From Chromohalobacter israelensis (GTDB lineage Bacteria; Pseudomonadota; Gammaproteobacteria; Pseudomonadales; Halomonadaceae): 64,000 bases of DNA. The position numbers and the translations under genes are program-made. Positions 57,497 to 64,000 of this stretch are shown one piece after another. The notes beneath the pieces are model-generated. The model ran no database searches. It had not been told where the DNA came from and saw nothing but the letters and a program-made list of their open reading frames with translations. The stretch is from contig JQNW01000008.1 of the NCBI GenBank assembly GCA_000761475.1, forward strand, positions 124,001 to 188,000, written 5' to 3'. Within the stretch, counting starts at the first letter, position 1, and every line of letters begins with the position of its first letter.

Positions 57497-58813
57497 CTAT
57501 TGGGATTTGGTGACAGCTGTATATGGCGGCACCTCGCGGCCACCATAGCGGCGAACCCGGATATTGGCCTGCTCGGCATGGCCGGCAAAGCCTTCGAGCA
57601 TGCACAGTCGCGAGCCGTATTCACCTATCAACGCCGAGGCTTCATCGGTCAGCACACGCTGGTAGGTGTGAGTCTTGATGAACTTGCCGACCCACAGTCC
57701 CCCGGTGTAACGCGCCGCCCGCTTGGTCGGCAGAGTGTGGTTCGTACCGATGACCTTGTCGCCGAAGGCGACATTGGTCCGCGGTCCCAAAAAGAGCGCG
57801 CCATAATTGACCATGTTATCGAGGAAGTAGTCGGGATCCTTGGTCATGACCTGAACGTGCTCGAAGGCCAGGCGCTCGGCTTCAGCCAGCATTTCCTCGT
57901 CGTTCTCACAGACAATGACCTGTCCGTAATCTTGCCAAGACTTCCGTGCGACTTCGGCAGTAGGCAGGATTGCAAGCTGGCGCTCGATTTCCTTCAAGGT
58001 ATCGTTAGCCAACTGCTCGGAGGTGGTCAGCAGGACCGCCGGTGAAGTAGGACCATGTTCCGCCTGCCCCAGCAGGTCGATGGCACAGATCTCGCCGTCC
58101 ACGGTCTTGTCGGCGATGACCAGCGTTTCAGTCGGCCCCGCGAACAGATCGATGCCGACTCGACCGAACAGCTGGCGCTTGGCCTCCGCGACGAACATGT
58201 TACCGGGCCCGACGAGCATATCGACCGGCGCAATGCTCTCGGTGCCCAGCGCCATGGCCGCTACCGCCTGAACGCCCCCCAATACCAGGATTTCATCGGC
58301 ACCGCCAAGATGCATGGCCGCCACGATAGCCGGATGGGGCGCGCCTTCATGTGGTGGCGCAGCCGCCACGATACGCTTGACGCCTGCCACCTTGGCGGTT
58401 GCAACGCTCATATGGGCCGAAGCCACCATCGGATACTTGCCGCCCGGGACATAACAACCGACCGCATTCATCGGGATGTTCTTGTGCCCCAGAATCACGC
58501 CCGGCTGCGTTTCCACTTCTAGGTCACGCAAACACTCCTTCTGCTTTTGCGCGAAGTTACGCACCTGCTCCTGGGCGAACTTGATATCGTCGAGATCCTG
58601 CTGGCTGACGCGACTCATCGCCTCTTCGATTTCCTGCTCGGAGAGCCGAAAACTTTGGGGAGACCACTTGTCGAACTTCTCGGACAGCTCGCGCACGGCC
58701 GCATCGCCCCGCTTCTCGATGTCATCAAGAATCCCCTCGACGATACCGCGCACCTTGGCATCCGCTTCGGCGACTTCGGCCTGTTCAAGGCCACTTTTCA
58801 GGTACTTAGCCAT
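57497..58813 (-). CDS. Histidinol-dehydrogenase-family enzyme (HpsN-like catabolic dehydrogenase)
   Basis: The 438-residue zinc NAD-dependent dehydrogenase is able in this fold to oxidise a primary alcohol to the acid in two steps. Zinc ligands equivalent to HisD are Q250 and H253 ([12 protein letters not shown]), D352 ([11 protein letters not shown]) and H412 (EGFAGHAEQ); the catalytic E318-H319 pair is in FEHVQV. The lack of his genes and the catabolic setting point to a relative such as sulfopropanediol 3-dehydrogenase (HpsN) rather than histidine synthesis. No sulfite-lyase gene is near, so the sulfonate substrate is not supported. It is the first gene of the leftward operon. Confidence 0.88.
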   Translation of the reverse strand: MAKYLKSGLEQAEVAEADAKVRGIVEGILDDIEKRGDAAVRELSEKFDKWSPQSFRLSEQEIEEAMSRVSQQDLDDIKFAQEQVRNFAQKQKECLRDLEVETQPGVILGHKNIPMNAVGCYVPGGKYPMVASAHMSVATAKVAGVKRIVAAAPPHEGAPHPAIVAAMHLGGADEILVLGGVQAVAAMALGTESIAPVDMLVGPGNMFVAEAKRQLFGRVGIDLFAGPTETLVIADKTVDGEICAIDLLGQAEHGPTSPAVLLTTSEQLANDTLKEIERQLAILPTAEVARKSWQDYGQVIVCENDEEMLAEAERLAFEHVQVMTKDPDYFLDNMVNYGALFLGPRTNVAFGDKVIGTNHTLPTKRAARYTGGLWVGKFIKTHTYQRVLTDEASALIGEYGSRLCMLEGFAGHAEQANIRVRRYGGREVPPYTAVTKSQ

Positions 58814-58873
58814 CGTTTCACCTCTCTATTCATGCAGGTTTTCATGCTTCGTCTTGTGATATTTAGGCCAATT

Positions 58874-58909
58874 AAAACGTTTGCATTAATAGAGGTGCAA
58901 ACGTTTGCA
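58874..58909. promoter_or_regulatory. LacI-type operators upstream of the HisD-like operon
   Basis: A perfect 14-base palindrome TGCAAACGTTTGCA is at 58896-58909, and a related half site AAAACGTTTGCA is at 58874-58885. Their centres are 24 bases apart. They lie 61-96 bases before the start of the operon that encodes a LacI-family protein, consistent with autoregulated repression. Confidence 0.8.
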
Positions 58910-58960
58910 TCAAGCTTATTATTACGGTTAAACAATCGAGCCTCTTGGTCAAGAGAGAGT

Positions 58961-59003
58961 AGACCATTGTCTAATAGGCAAAAAGTCTATTAAACAATGG
59001 TCT
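58961..59003. repeat. Long imperfect inverted repeat in the divergent intergenic region
   Basis: AGACCATTGTCTAATAG (58961-58977) and CTATTAAACAATGGTCT (58987-59003) pair at 16 of 17 positions across a 9-base spacer. It is not GC-rich and has no T-tract, so an operator is more likely than a terminator. The rest of 58814-59384, between the HisD-like operon and GntP2, has only the LacI and IclR-like sites and AT-rich sequence. Confidence 0.6.
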
Positions 59004-59236
59004 TGCCTTAACGCTGTGTTCTCTTCGGAAAACGTGCGATCAATCGCCCATTCCCTGCGATCAATTTAGGATTCAATCAAGCACGACCACTGCATCGCCA
59101 ATTCATCAGACTAAAGTCTATTTATTTAAAATAGCACCTCAAATCTCTGATTTTCATATAAAAAAAGAAACGCCAAATTTAGTGACATACACCTTCTCTC
59201 CCGCTGCGCTTGACACTATCCATCACGCCACATATC

Positions 59237-59261
59237 AAAATGAGACATGAGGTTCCATTTT
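59237..59261. promoter_or_regulatory. IclR/KdgR-like operator upstream of GntP2
   Basis: AATGAGAC-ATGAG-GTTCCATT, flanked by further A/T symmetry (AAAATG...CATTTT), has the same 8-5-8 layout as the perfect palindrome at 60967-60991, and its left half site is identical (AATGAGAC). It lies about 125 bases before the GntP2 start. It resembles the KdgR-type box AATGAAAC...GTTTCATT. Confidence 0.55.
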
Positions 59262-59384
59262 CGCACAAAGCAAAAAGCATCTATCCAGCTTGGCTCAATA
59301 AAACTCTCACTCACTAGAGCCAAGACAGTCGAAAACACACATTACGGAAATGCTGCACAACAACCCAATAAAGGAGCTTTTTCA

Positions 59385-60692
59385 ATGAGTTATATTGGAC
59401 TTTTCGGAGGCCTCGCCTTACTGGTGTGGATGACGATGAGAGGAACGAACCTACTCATCGCGGGGCCTTTATCGGCACTTTTCGTTGCCATATTTAGCAG
59501 CATGTCGTTCTTCCCTCAACTGGCGACTCAGGGAGAAGCTTCCTATGTCAGTGCCTATATGGACGGATTTACAAGCTTTCTTAGCTCCTGGTTCTTCATG
59601 TTCCTGCTCGGCGCTATTTTTGGAAAGTTGATGGGAGACTGCGGCGCAGCCGAAAGTATTTCTCGGTTCATTATCAGCAAGGTAGGGGCAAGCAACGCCG
59701 CCTTTGGCATCGTTCTGGCATGCGCCATTTTGACCTATGGCGGTGTCAGCCTGTTCATCGTCGCTTTTGCCGTCTATCCCATGGCGGTGAGCCTGTTCCA
59801 AGAAGCCAATCTTCCACGACGCTTTATCCCGGCAGCCATGGGATTCGGCTCGTCCACTTTCACCATGACATCGGCCGGCTCGGTGGAAATACAGAACTGG
59901 ATTCCAATGAAGTATTTGGGAACTTCGCCTTATGCAGGGTGGGGTGTCAGTGCCATAGTGGCCATCGTCATGATCGTATTGGGTTCCGTATGGCTAAAGC
60001 GCATGCTGCGTCAGGCGGTGGCCAACGGTGAATCCTTTCAGGTTCGTGACAATGACCCGGTGCCTATGAGCGAAGAGCTGCCCTCATTTGTCACCAGCCT
60101 GGCGCCTTTGATTATCGTGCTAGCGGTGTCTTTTCTGTGCCATACATGGCTGGAGGAGTCCGCTCTCATCGTCGCGCTTTTGGCGGGTATTATCGCTACG
60201 CTGGCCTTGCATTATCGCCGCTTCTCGAATCTGGGCGGGGCTTTTTCGGAAGGAGCTGTAGGCGCACTGCTTGCCATTGCCAATACTTGCGCGGTCGTTG
60301 GGTTTGGAACGGTTGCCAAGGCAACGCCAGCCTTTGCCAGCGTAGTCGATACGATGACGTCACTGCCGGGTTCACCTCTGATTGGTGCGGCAGTCGCCGT
60401 TACCGCTATTGCCGGACTAACGGGATCGGCTTCTGGAGGGTTGGCTATCGCTCTTCCCCTAATCGCGCCGCATTATCTCGGCTCGGGCGTCAACCCCGAC
60501 GCTTTACACCGTGTCTCCTCGATTGCGTCTGGAGCGCTCGATTCACTGCCTCATAATGGCTATGTCGTCACCACTATCAGGGTGATTTCGGGCGAAACCC
60601 ACAAGGACGCCTATTCGGCCTTCGGTAAATTGACGGTCGTCGTACCCATATTGGGTGTATTGCTGGCGATTGCACTTTTCATATTGCTCTGA
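59385..60692 (+). CDS. GntP-family permease, copy 2
   Basis: The protein is 435 residues from ATG 59385 behind AAGGAG (59371-59376); the frame is open upstream but lacks a site there. The same family segments as copy 1 are present: YMDGFTSFLSSWFFMFLLGA then IFGKLMGDCGAAESIS, YGGVSLFIVAFAVYPMAV, GLTGSASGGLAIALPLIAPH and SGALDSLPHNGYVVTTIRVI. The upstream palindrome shared with the alcohol/aldehyde dehydrogenase pair suggests a common IclR regulator and pathway. It is the only rightward gene before those enzymes. The substrate is probably a small hydroxy acid. Confidence 0.9.
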   Translation: MSYIGLFGGLALLVWMTMRGTNLLIAGPLSALFVAIFSSMSFFPQLATQGEASYVSAYMDGFTSFLSSWFFMFLLGAIFGKLMGDCGAAESISRFIISKVGASNAAFGIVLACAILTYGGVSLFIVAFAVYPMAVSLFQEANLPRRFIPAAMGFGSSTFTMTSAGSVEIQNWIPMKYLGTSPYAGWGVSAIVAIVMIVLGSVWLKRMLRQAVANGESFQVRDNDPVPMSEELPSFVTSLAPLIIVLAVSFLCHTWLEESALIVALLAGIIATLALHYRRFSNLGGAFSEGAVGALLAIANTCAVVGFGTVAKATPAFASVVDTMTSLPGSPLIGAAVAVTAIAGLTGSASGGLAIALPLIAPHYLGSGVNPDALHRVSSIASGALDSLPHNGYVVTTIRVISGETHKDAYSAFGKLTVVVPILGVLLAIALFILL

Positions 60693-60702
60693 CCTTCAAT
60701 CC

Positions 60703-60739
60703 AGCCAGCCGGAGCCCTCAATCAAGGCGTCGGCTGGCT
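60703..60739 (+). terminator. Weak hairpin after GntP2
   Basis: AGCCAGCCG (60703-60711) pairs perfectly with CGGCTGGCT (60731-60739) but across a 19-base loop and without a T-tract, so it is only a possible terminator. From 60740 to 60966 I see no gene or other element. Confidence 0.35.
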
Positions 60740-60966
60740 CCCAACCCGCCTTCGATGGTGGCTTATCGCTGCAAGCCCAGCTCAAGGAGCTTGGGTATGC
60801 CCGTAACGGGCGAGTCGCTATTTAACCAAAGTTGCATACCTCGCCTTCATGCCTTTAATTGACTGATTTTGCTTATTTTATTGATAAATAACGGCGCCTC
60901 TTCCGCTATCTGGCACGCCGTTAAACCGCTTTGCGATTGACATCGCCATTCTCACCGAATATCAAA

Positions 60967-60991
60967 ATAATGAGACTTCAAGTCTCATTAT
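60967..60991. promoter_or_regulatory. Perfect IclR/KdgR-like palindrome upstream of the Fe-ADH operon
   Basis: ATAATGAGACTT-C-AAGTCTCATTAT has 12-base arms without mismatch around one base. It lies 48 bases before the iron alcohol dehydrogenase start, in promoter position. Its shape matches KdgR-type boxes of the IclR family, and an IclR gene lies at the end of this unit (63803). Confidence 0.7.
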
Positions 60992-61039
60992 CAATATCTA
61001 CCCGCCACTCCGAGTGGCATTCGAAAGCAGGAGGCACGC

Positions 61040-62227
61040 ATGTCGAATCACATCCTGATGCCACGGATCATGCAGATCGGCGCAGGTGCCGTGCAGGAAT
61101 TGCCCAAGGTGCTGAAGTCGCTGAACAGCAAGCGCCCGCTGATCGTCACCGACGCCATGATGGTAAAACTGGGCTATGTGCAGCGGATTCGTGAATTGCT
61201 GGAAGCCGAGGGGCTGAACCATGCCGTCTTCGCCGATACGGTGCCGGAACCCACCGAGTCATCGATCCTAGCCGGCGTGGAACAGTTGCGCGCCGGCCTG
61301 CCCGACGGCAGTGCCTTCGACAGCCTGGTCGCGCTGGGCGGTGGCAGCCCCATCGACTCCGCCAAGGCGATCGGTGTGCTCGGCACGTTCGGCGGCCAGA
61401 TGCGCGATTACAAGTTTCCCAACGATGCCAGTCAGGCCGGGCTGCCGCTGGTCGCGATTCCCACCACTGCCGGCACCGGCTCGGAAGTGACCCGCTTCAC
61501 GATCATCACCGACGACAGCGGTGATACGGACGAGAAACTGCTGTGCGTGGGCCTCGGTTTCATGCCAACGGCGGCGCTGGTGGATTACGAGCTGACCCTC
61601 TCGGTTCCTCCCCGAGTCACGGCGGATACTGGCATCGATGCGCTGACCCACGCCATCGAATCCTATGTCAGCCGCAAGGCCAACCCGTTCAGCGAGCAAC
61701 AGTCCCTGGCCGCCATGCGCTTGATCGCACCCAACCTTCGCCGCGTCTATCACCAGCCGGACGACCGCCCGGCCCGCGAGGCGATGATGCTCGGCTCCAT
61801 GCTGGCAGGCATGGCGTTCTCCAATGCCTCCGTGGCGCTGGTGCACGGCATGAGCCGGCCGGTCGGCGCCTTCTTCCACGTGCCGCACGGGCTCTCCAAC
61901 GCCATGCTGCTGCCAGCGATCACCGAATTTTCGATTCCCGCCGCTGCGCAGCGCTACGCCGAGTGCGCCCGCGCCATGGGCGTGGCCGAGGTCCACGACA
62001 GCGTCGCGACGGCCACCGACAAGCTGCTGGCCGAGTTGAAGGCCCTGAACGAAGAACTGGAAGTCCCCAGTCCGGCCGCGTTCGGTATCGAGCGAGAACA
62101 TTACTTCTCGCTCCTCCCGACCATGGCCGAACAAGCGATCGCCTCCGGCTCGCCGGGCAATAACCCGCGCACCCCGAATGCCGACGAGATCACCTCCCTC
62201 TACGAAAACGTCTGGAATCAGGAGTAA
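61040..62227 (+). CDS. Iron-containing (group III) alcohol dehydrogenase
   Basis: The 395-residue NAD(P)-dependent metal ADH has cofactor motifs GGGSPIDSAKA (100-110) and PTTAGTGSEV (141-150). Metal ligands by comparison with FucO are D200, H204 (GIDALTHAIESY), H269 (LVHGMSRP) and H283 (HVPHGLSNA). The short-chain hydroxy-acid or diol branch (4-hydroxybutyrate or 3-hydroxypropionate dehydrogenase-like) is likely given the next gene. It starts at ATG 61040 after AGGAGG and is followed 3 bases later by the semialdehyde dehydrogenase. Confidence 0.9.
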   Translation: MSNHILMPRIMQIGAGAVQELPKVLKSLNSKRPLIVTDAMMVKLGYVQRIRELLEAEGLNHAVFADTVPEPTESSILAGVEQLRAGLPDGSAFDSLVALGGGSPIDSAKAIGVLGTFGGQMRDYKFPNDASQAGLPLVAIPTTAGTGSEVTRFTIITDDSGDTDEKLLCVGLGFMPTAALVDYELTLSVPPRVTADTGIDALTHAIESYVSRKANPFSEQQSLAAMRLIAPNLRRVYHQPDDRPAREAMMLGSMLAGMAFSNASVALVHGMSRPVGAFFHVPHGLSNAMLLPAITEFSIPAAAQRYAECARAMGVAEVHDSVATATDKLLAELKALNEELEVPSPAAFGIEREHYFSLLPTMAEQAIASGSPGNNPRTPNADEITSLYENVWNQE

Positions 62228-62230
62228 GTC

Positions 62231-63733
62231 ATGCAGCGTCTCGATAACTTCATCAATAACCGCCGGGTGGCCAGCCAATCCACCCAGTTCTCCCCCGTCT
62301 TCAACCCGGTCAGCGGCGAGCAGCGCCTGGAGCTGGCCATGTCCACCGCCGACGAAACCCGCCAGGCCATCGCGGCAGCGGCGGCGGCCTTTCCGGAATG
62401 GTCGAAGAAGCCGCCCCTGACTCGGGCACGTTACCTGTTCAAGTTCAAGGAACTGCTCGAGACGCGCCGCGATGAGCTGGCCGAGTTGATCACCCTGGAA
62501 CACGGCAAGGTGCTCTCCGATGCCCAGGGGGAAATCACTCGTGGGCTGGAGGTCGTCGAATTCGCCTGCGGCATTCCCCACCTCCAGAAAGGAGAGTACA
62601 GCCTCAATGTCGGTCGCGGCGTGGATGCCAACTCACTCATGCAGCCACTGGGCGTATGCGCAGGCATCTCGCCGTTCAACTTCCCGGTGATGGTACCGAT
62701 GTGGATGTTCCCGGTAGCCATCGCCTGCGGCAATACCTTCGTGCTGAAGCCGTCCGAGAAGGATCCCAGCGCCTCCATGCTGATGGCCGAACTGCTGGCC
62801 GAGGCTGGGCTACCGGAGGGCGTGTTCAATGTCGTCCATGGCAACAAGGAGGCGGTGGACGTACTGCTGACCGATGAGCGCGTCCAGGCGGTCAGCTTCG
62901 TCGGCTCCACGCCGATTGCCGAATCCATCTATGCCAAGGCTTCGGCACACGGCAAGCGCTGCCAGGCGCTGGGCGGCGCCAAGAACCACATGGTCATCAT
63001 GCCCGACGCCGATCCCGACCAAGTGGTCAACTCATTGATGGGGGCCGCCTACGGTTCGGCCGGGGAGCGCTGCATGGCAACCTCAGTCGCCGTTTGTGTC
63101 GGCGATGAGGTCGCCGACCATTTGATCGCGCGCCTCAAGGAGGCCATTGACGAGATGCAGATCGGCCCCGGTACCGATACCGACCCCGAGCCGCATATGG
63201 GGCCTCTGGTCACCCGCGAGCACCGCCAGAAGGTCATCGACTACATTGGCCTGGGGGTAGAAGAAGGCGCCGAGCTGGTCGTCGATGGCCGCAGCTTCAC
63301 GGTGACAGGCCATGAGAACGGCTACTTCGTCGGCCCGACCCTGTTCGACCGCGTCACCGCCGACATGCGCATCTATAAAGAGGAAATCTTCGGGCCCGTG
63401 CTCGCCGTCGTACGAGCCGACAACTTCGACGACGCTCTGCGACTGGTCAACGGCCATGAATACGCTAACGGCACGTCAATCTTCACCCGCGACGGCGATA
63501 CCGCCCGTCAGTTCGAGGAGCACGTGCAGGTGGGCATGGTCGGGATCAACGTACCGATCCCGGTGCCGATGGCCTTCCACTGTTTCGGCGGCTGGAAACG
63601 CTCGCTGTTCGGTCCCCTGCACATGTATGGCCCAGATGGTGTACGCTTCTTCACGCGCATGAAGAGCGTGACGCGCCGTTGGCCCAGTGGCATTCACTCC
63701 ACGGCCGACTTCTCCATGCCGACCATGAAGTGA
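62231..63733 (+). CDS. mmsA: CoA-acylating (methyl)malonate-semialdehyde dehydrogenase
   Basis: This 500-residue aldehyde dehydrogenase converts malonate or methylmalonate semialdehyde plus CoA and NAD to acetyl- or propionyl-CoA. NAD-binding K173 in FVLKPSEKDPS, VSFVGSTPIAESIY, catalytic C281 in GSAGERCMATSVAV, and FGGWKRSLFGPLHMYG near the end are all characteristic of MmsA. The N-terminal LDNFINNRRV pattern also fits. Paired with the iron ADH it suggests the route hydroxy acid to semialdehyde to acyl-CoA, as in 3-hydroxypropionate use. It ends at a terminator. Confidence 0.93.
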   Translation: MQRLDNFINNRRVASQSTQFSPVFNPVSGEQRLELAMSTADETRQAIAAAAAAFPEWSKKPPLTRARYLFKFKELLETRRDELAELITLEHGKVLSDAQGEITRGLEVVEFACGIPHLQKGEYSLNVGRGVDANSLMQPLGVCAGISPFNFPVMVPMWMFPVAIACGNTFVLKPSEKDPSASMLMAELLAEAGLPEGVFNVVHGNKEAVDVLLTDERVQAVSFVGSTPIAESIYAKASAHGKRCQALGGAKNHMVIMPDADPDQVVNSLMGAAYGSAGERCMATSVAVCVGDEVADHLIARLKEAIDEMQIGPGTDTDPEPHMGPLVTREHRQKVIDYIGLGVEEGAELVVDGRSFTVTGHENGYFVGPTLFDRVTADMRIYKEEIFGPVLAVVRADNFDDALRLVNGHEYANGTSIFTRDGDTARQFEEHVQVGMVGINVPIPVPMAFHCFGGWKRSLFGPLHMYGPDGVRFFTRMKSVTRRWPSGIHSTADFSMPTMK

Positions 63734-63743
63734 CACAATCCAT

Positions 63744-63771
63744 CGCCGGTGACGTTACTCACCGGCGTTTT
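63744..63771 (+). terminator. Rho-independent terminator after mmsA
   Basis: CGCCGGTGA pairs perfectly with TCACCGGCG across loop CGTTAC, followed by TTTTC. It begins 11 bases after the mmsA stop and separates it from the IclR gene. Confidence 0.88.
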
Positions 63772-63802
63772 CAATAACATTTCCAACGGTCTACAGGTAT
63801 CG

Positions 63803-64000
63803 ATGAGTAATACGCGCCGTGAAAAAGGCTCTTCCATTCTGCGTGTGCTGGACATCATCGAGACCATCGCCCGCGCCGAACACCCCATGCCGGCAGCCGA
63901 GCTGGCGTTTCGCCTCGACATCCCCAAGGCGACCGTCCATCGGCTGATACAGACGCTGGAGCGGGAAGGTTTCCTGCAGATCAACATGCGTGGTCACCTG
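63803..64000 (+). CDS. IclR-family transcriptional regulator, cut by the window end
   Basis: The first 66 codons are visible. The winged HTH reads KGSSILRVLDIIETIARAEH, PAAELAFRLDIPKATVHRLI and QTLEREGFLQ, the IclR N-terminal signature. The ligand-binding GAF-like domain lies beyond the window. It follows mmsA after a terminator, so it has its own transcript. The KdgR-like palindromes at 60967 and 59237 are its likely targets. Confidence 0.9.
   Translation, partial: MSNTRREKGSSILRVLDIIETIARAEHPMPAAELAFRLDIPKATVHRLIQTLEREGFLQINMRGHL

Noticed and set aside
57497-58813. Biosynthetic histidinol dehydrogenase (hisD)
   Set aside because: The fold and zinc ligands match, but no his genes are near and it heads a LacI-controlled catabolic operon, so a biosynthetic role is unlikely.

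Overview
The window looks like chromosomal DNA of a GC-rich, halophilic gammaproteobacterium, most likely a member of the Halomonadaceae (Chromohalobacter/Halomonas-like). The support is compatible-solute biology (two trehalose-6-phosphate synthases, a phosphatase, a BCCT betaine/choline transporter and a betaine-type periplasmic binding protein), an Ntr-type promoter beside typA, and gammaproteobacterial versions of typA, opgD, nfsA, gloA and rhtA. This assignment is an inference from gene content; no rRNA or tRNA gene is visible.

Layout. 1-5300: an outward-facing sigma-54/NtrC promoter at the left edge, a degenerate glycosyltransferase and a degenerate polysaccharide-deacetylase-like protein, typA, a bacterial metallothionein and a small protein. 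5389-12421: a trehalose region with otsA1, an OmpW-like porin, a small protein, and the overlapping trio otsB, GH15 hydrolase and otsA2. Directly upstream of otsA1 lies a decayed second copy of the otsB-GH15 junction, so the locus arose by duplication of an otsB-GH15-otsA cassette. 12458-28930: a complete type I-E CRISPR-Cas locus transcribed leftward. It has two arrays (47 and 42 repeats) with related leaders, cas3, cas8e-cse2-cas7e-cas5e-cas6e-cas1-cas2, and a hipBA toxin-antitoxin pair lodged between cas3 and the Cascade genes.

29169-51660: mixed transport and metabolism. This holds a betT-like transporter, a zinc/manganese ABC importer with a Zur-like box and a micro-ORF, a betaine-type binding protein, opgD, gloA, a FUSC/DUF1656/HlyD efflux trio, a zinc alcohol dehydrogenase, an MFS carrier, nfsA, a PepSY protein with a DUF2946 protein, an Asp/Glu racemase, a DUF427 protein, an XRE-cupin regulator divergent from an rhtA-like exporter, and an AraC/LysE pair.

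51745-64000: a catabolic region bounded by two paralogous GntP-family permeases. The leftward operon is histidinol-dehydrogenase-like enzyme, LacI regulator, unknown 184-residue protein, metallo-beta-lactamase-fold hydrolase, lambda-crystallin-type dehydrogenase, SDR and GntP1. A LacI-type palindrome lies in its promoter. Rightward are GntP2 and then an iron alcohol dehydrogenase plus a CoA-acylating semialdehyde dehydrogenase, followed by an IclR regulator cut off by the window end. Two matching IclR/KdgR-like palindromes tie GntP2 to that enzyme pair. The substrate is not identifiable from sequence alone.
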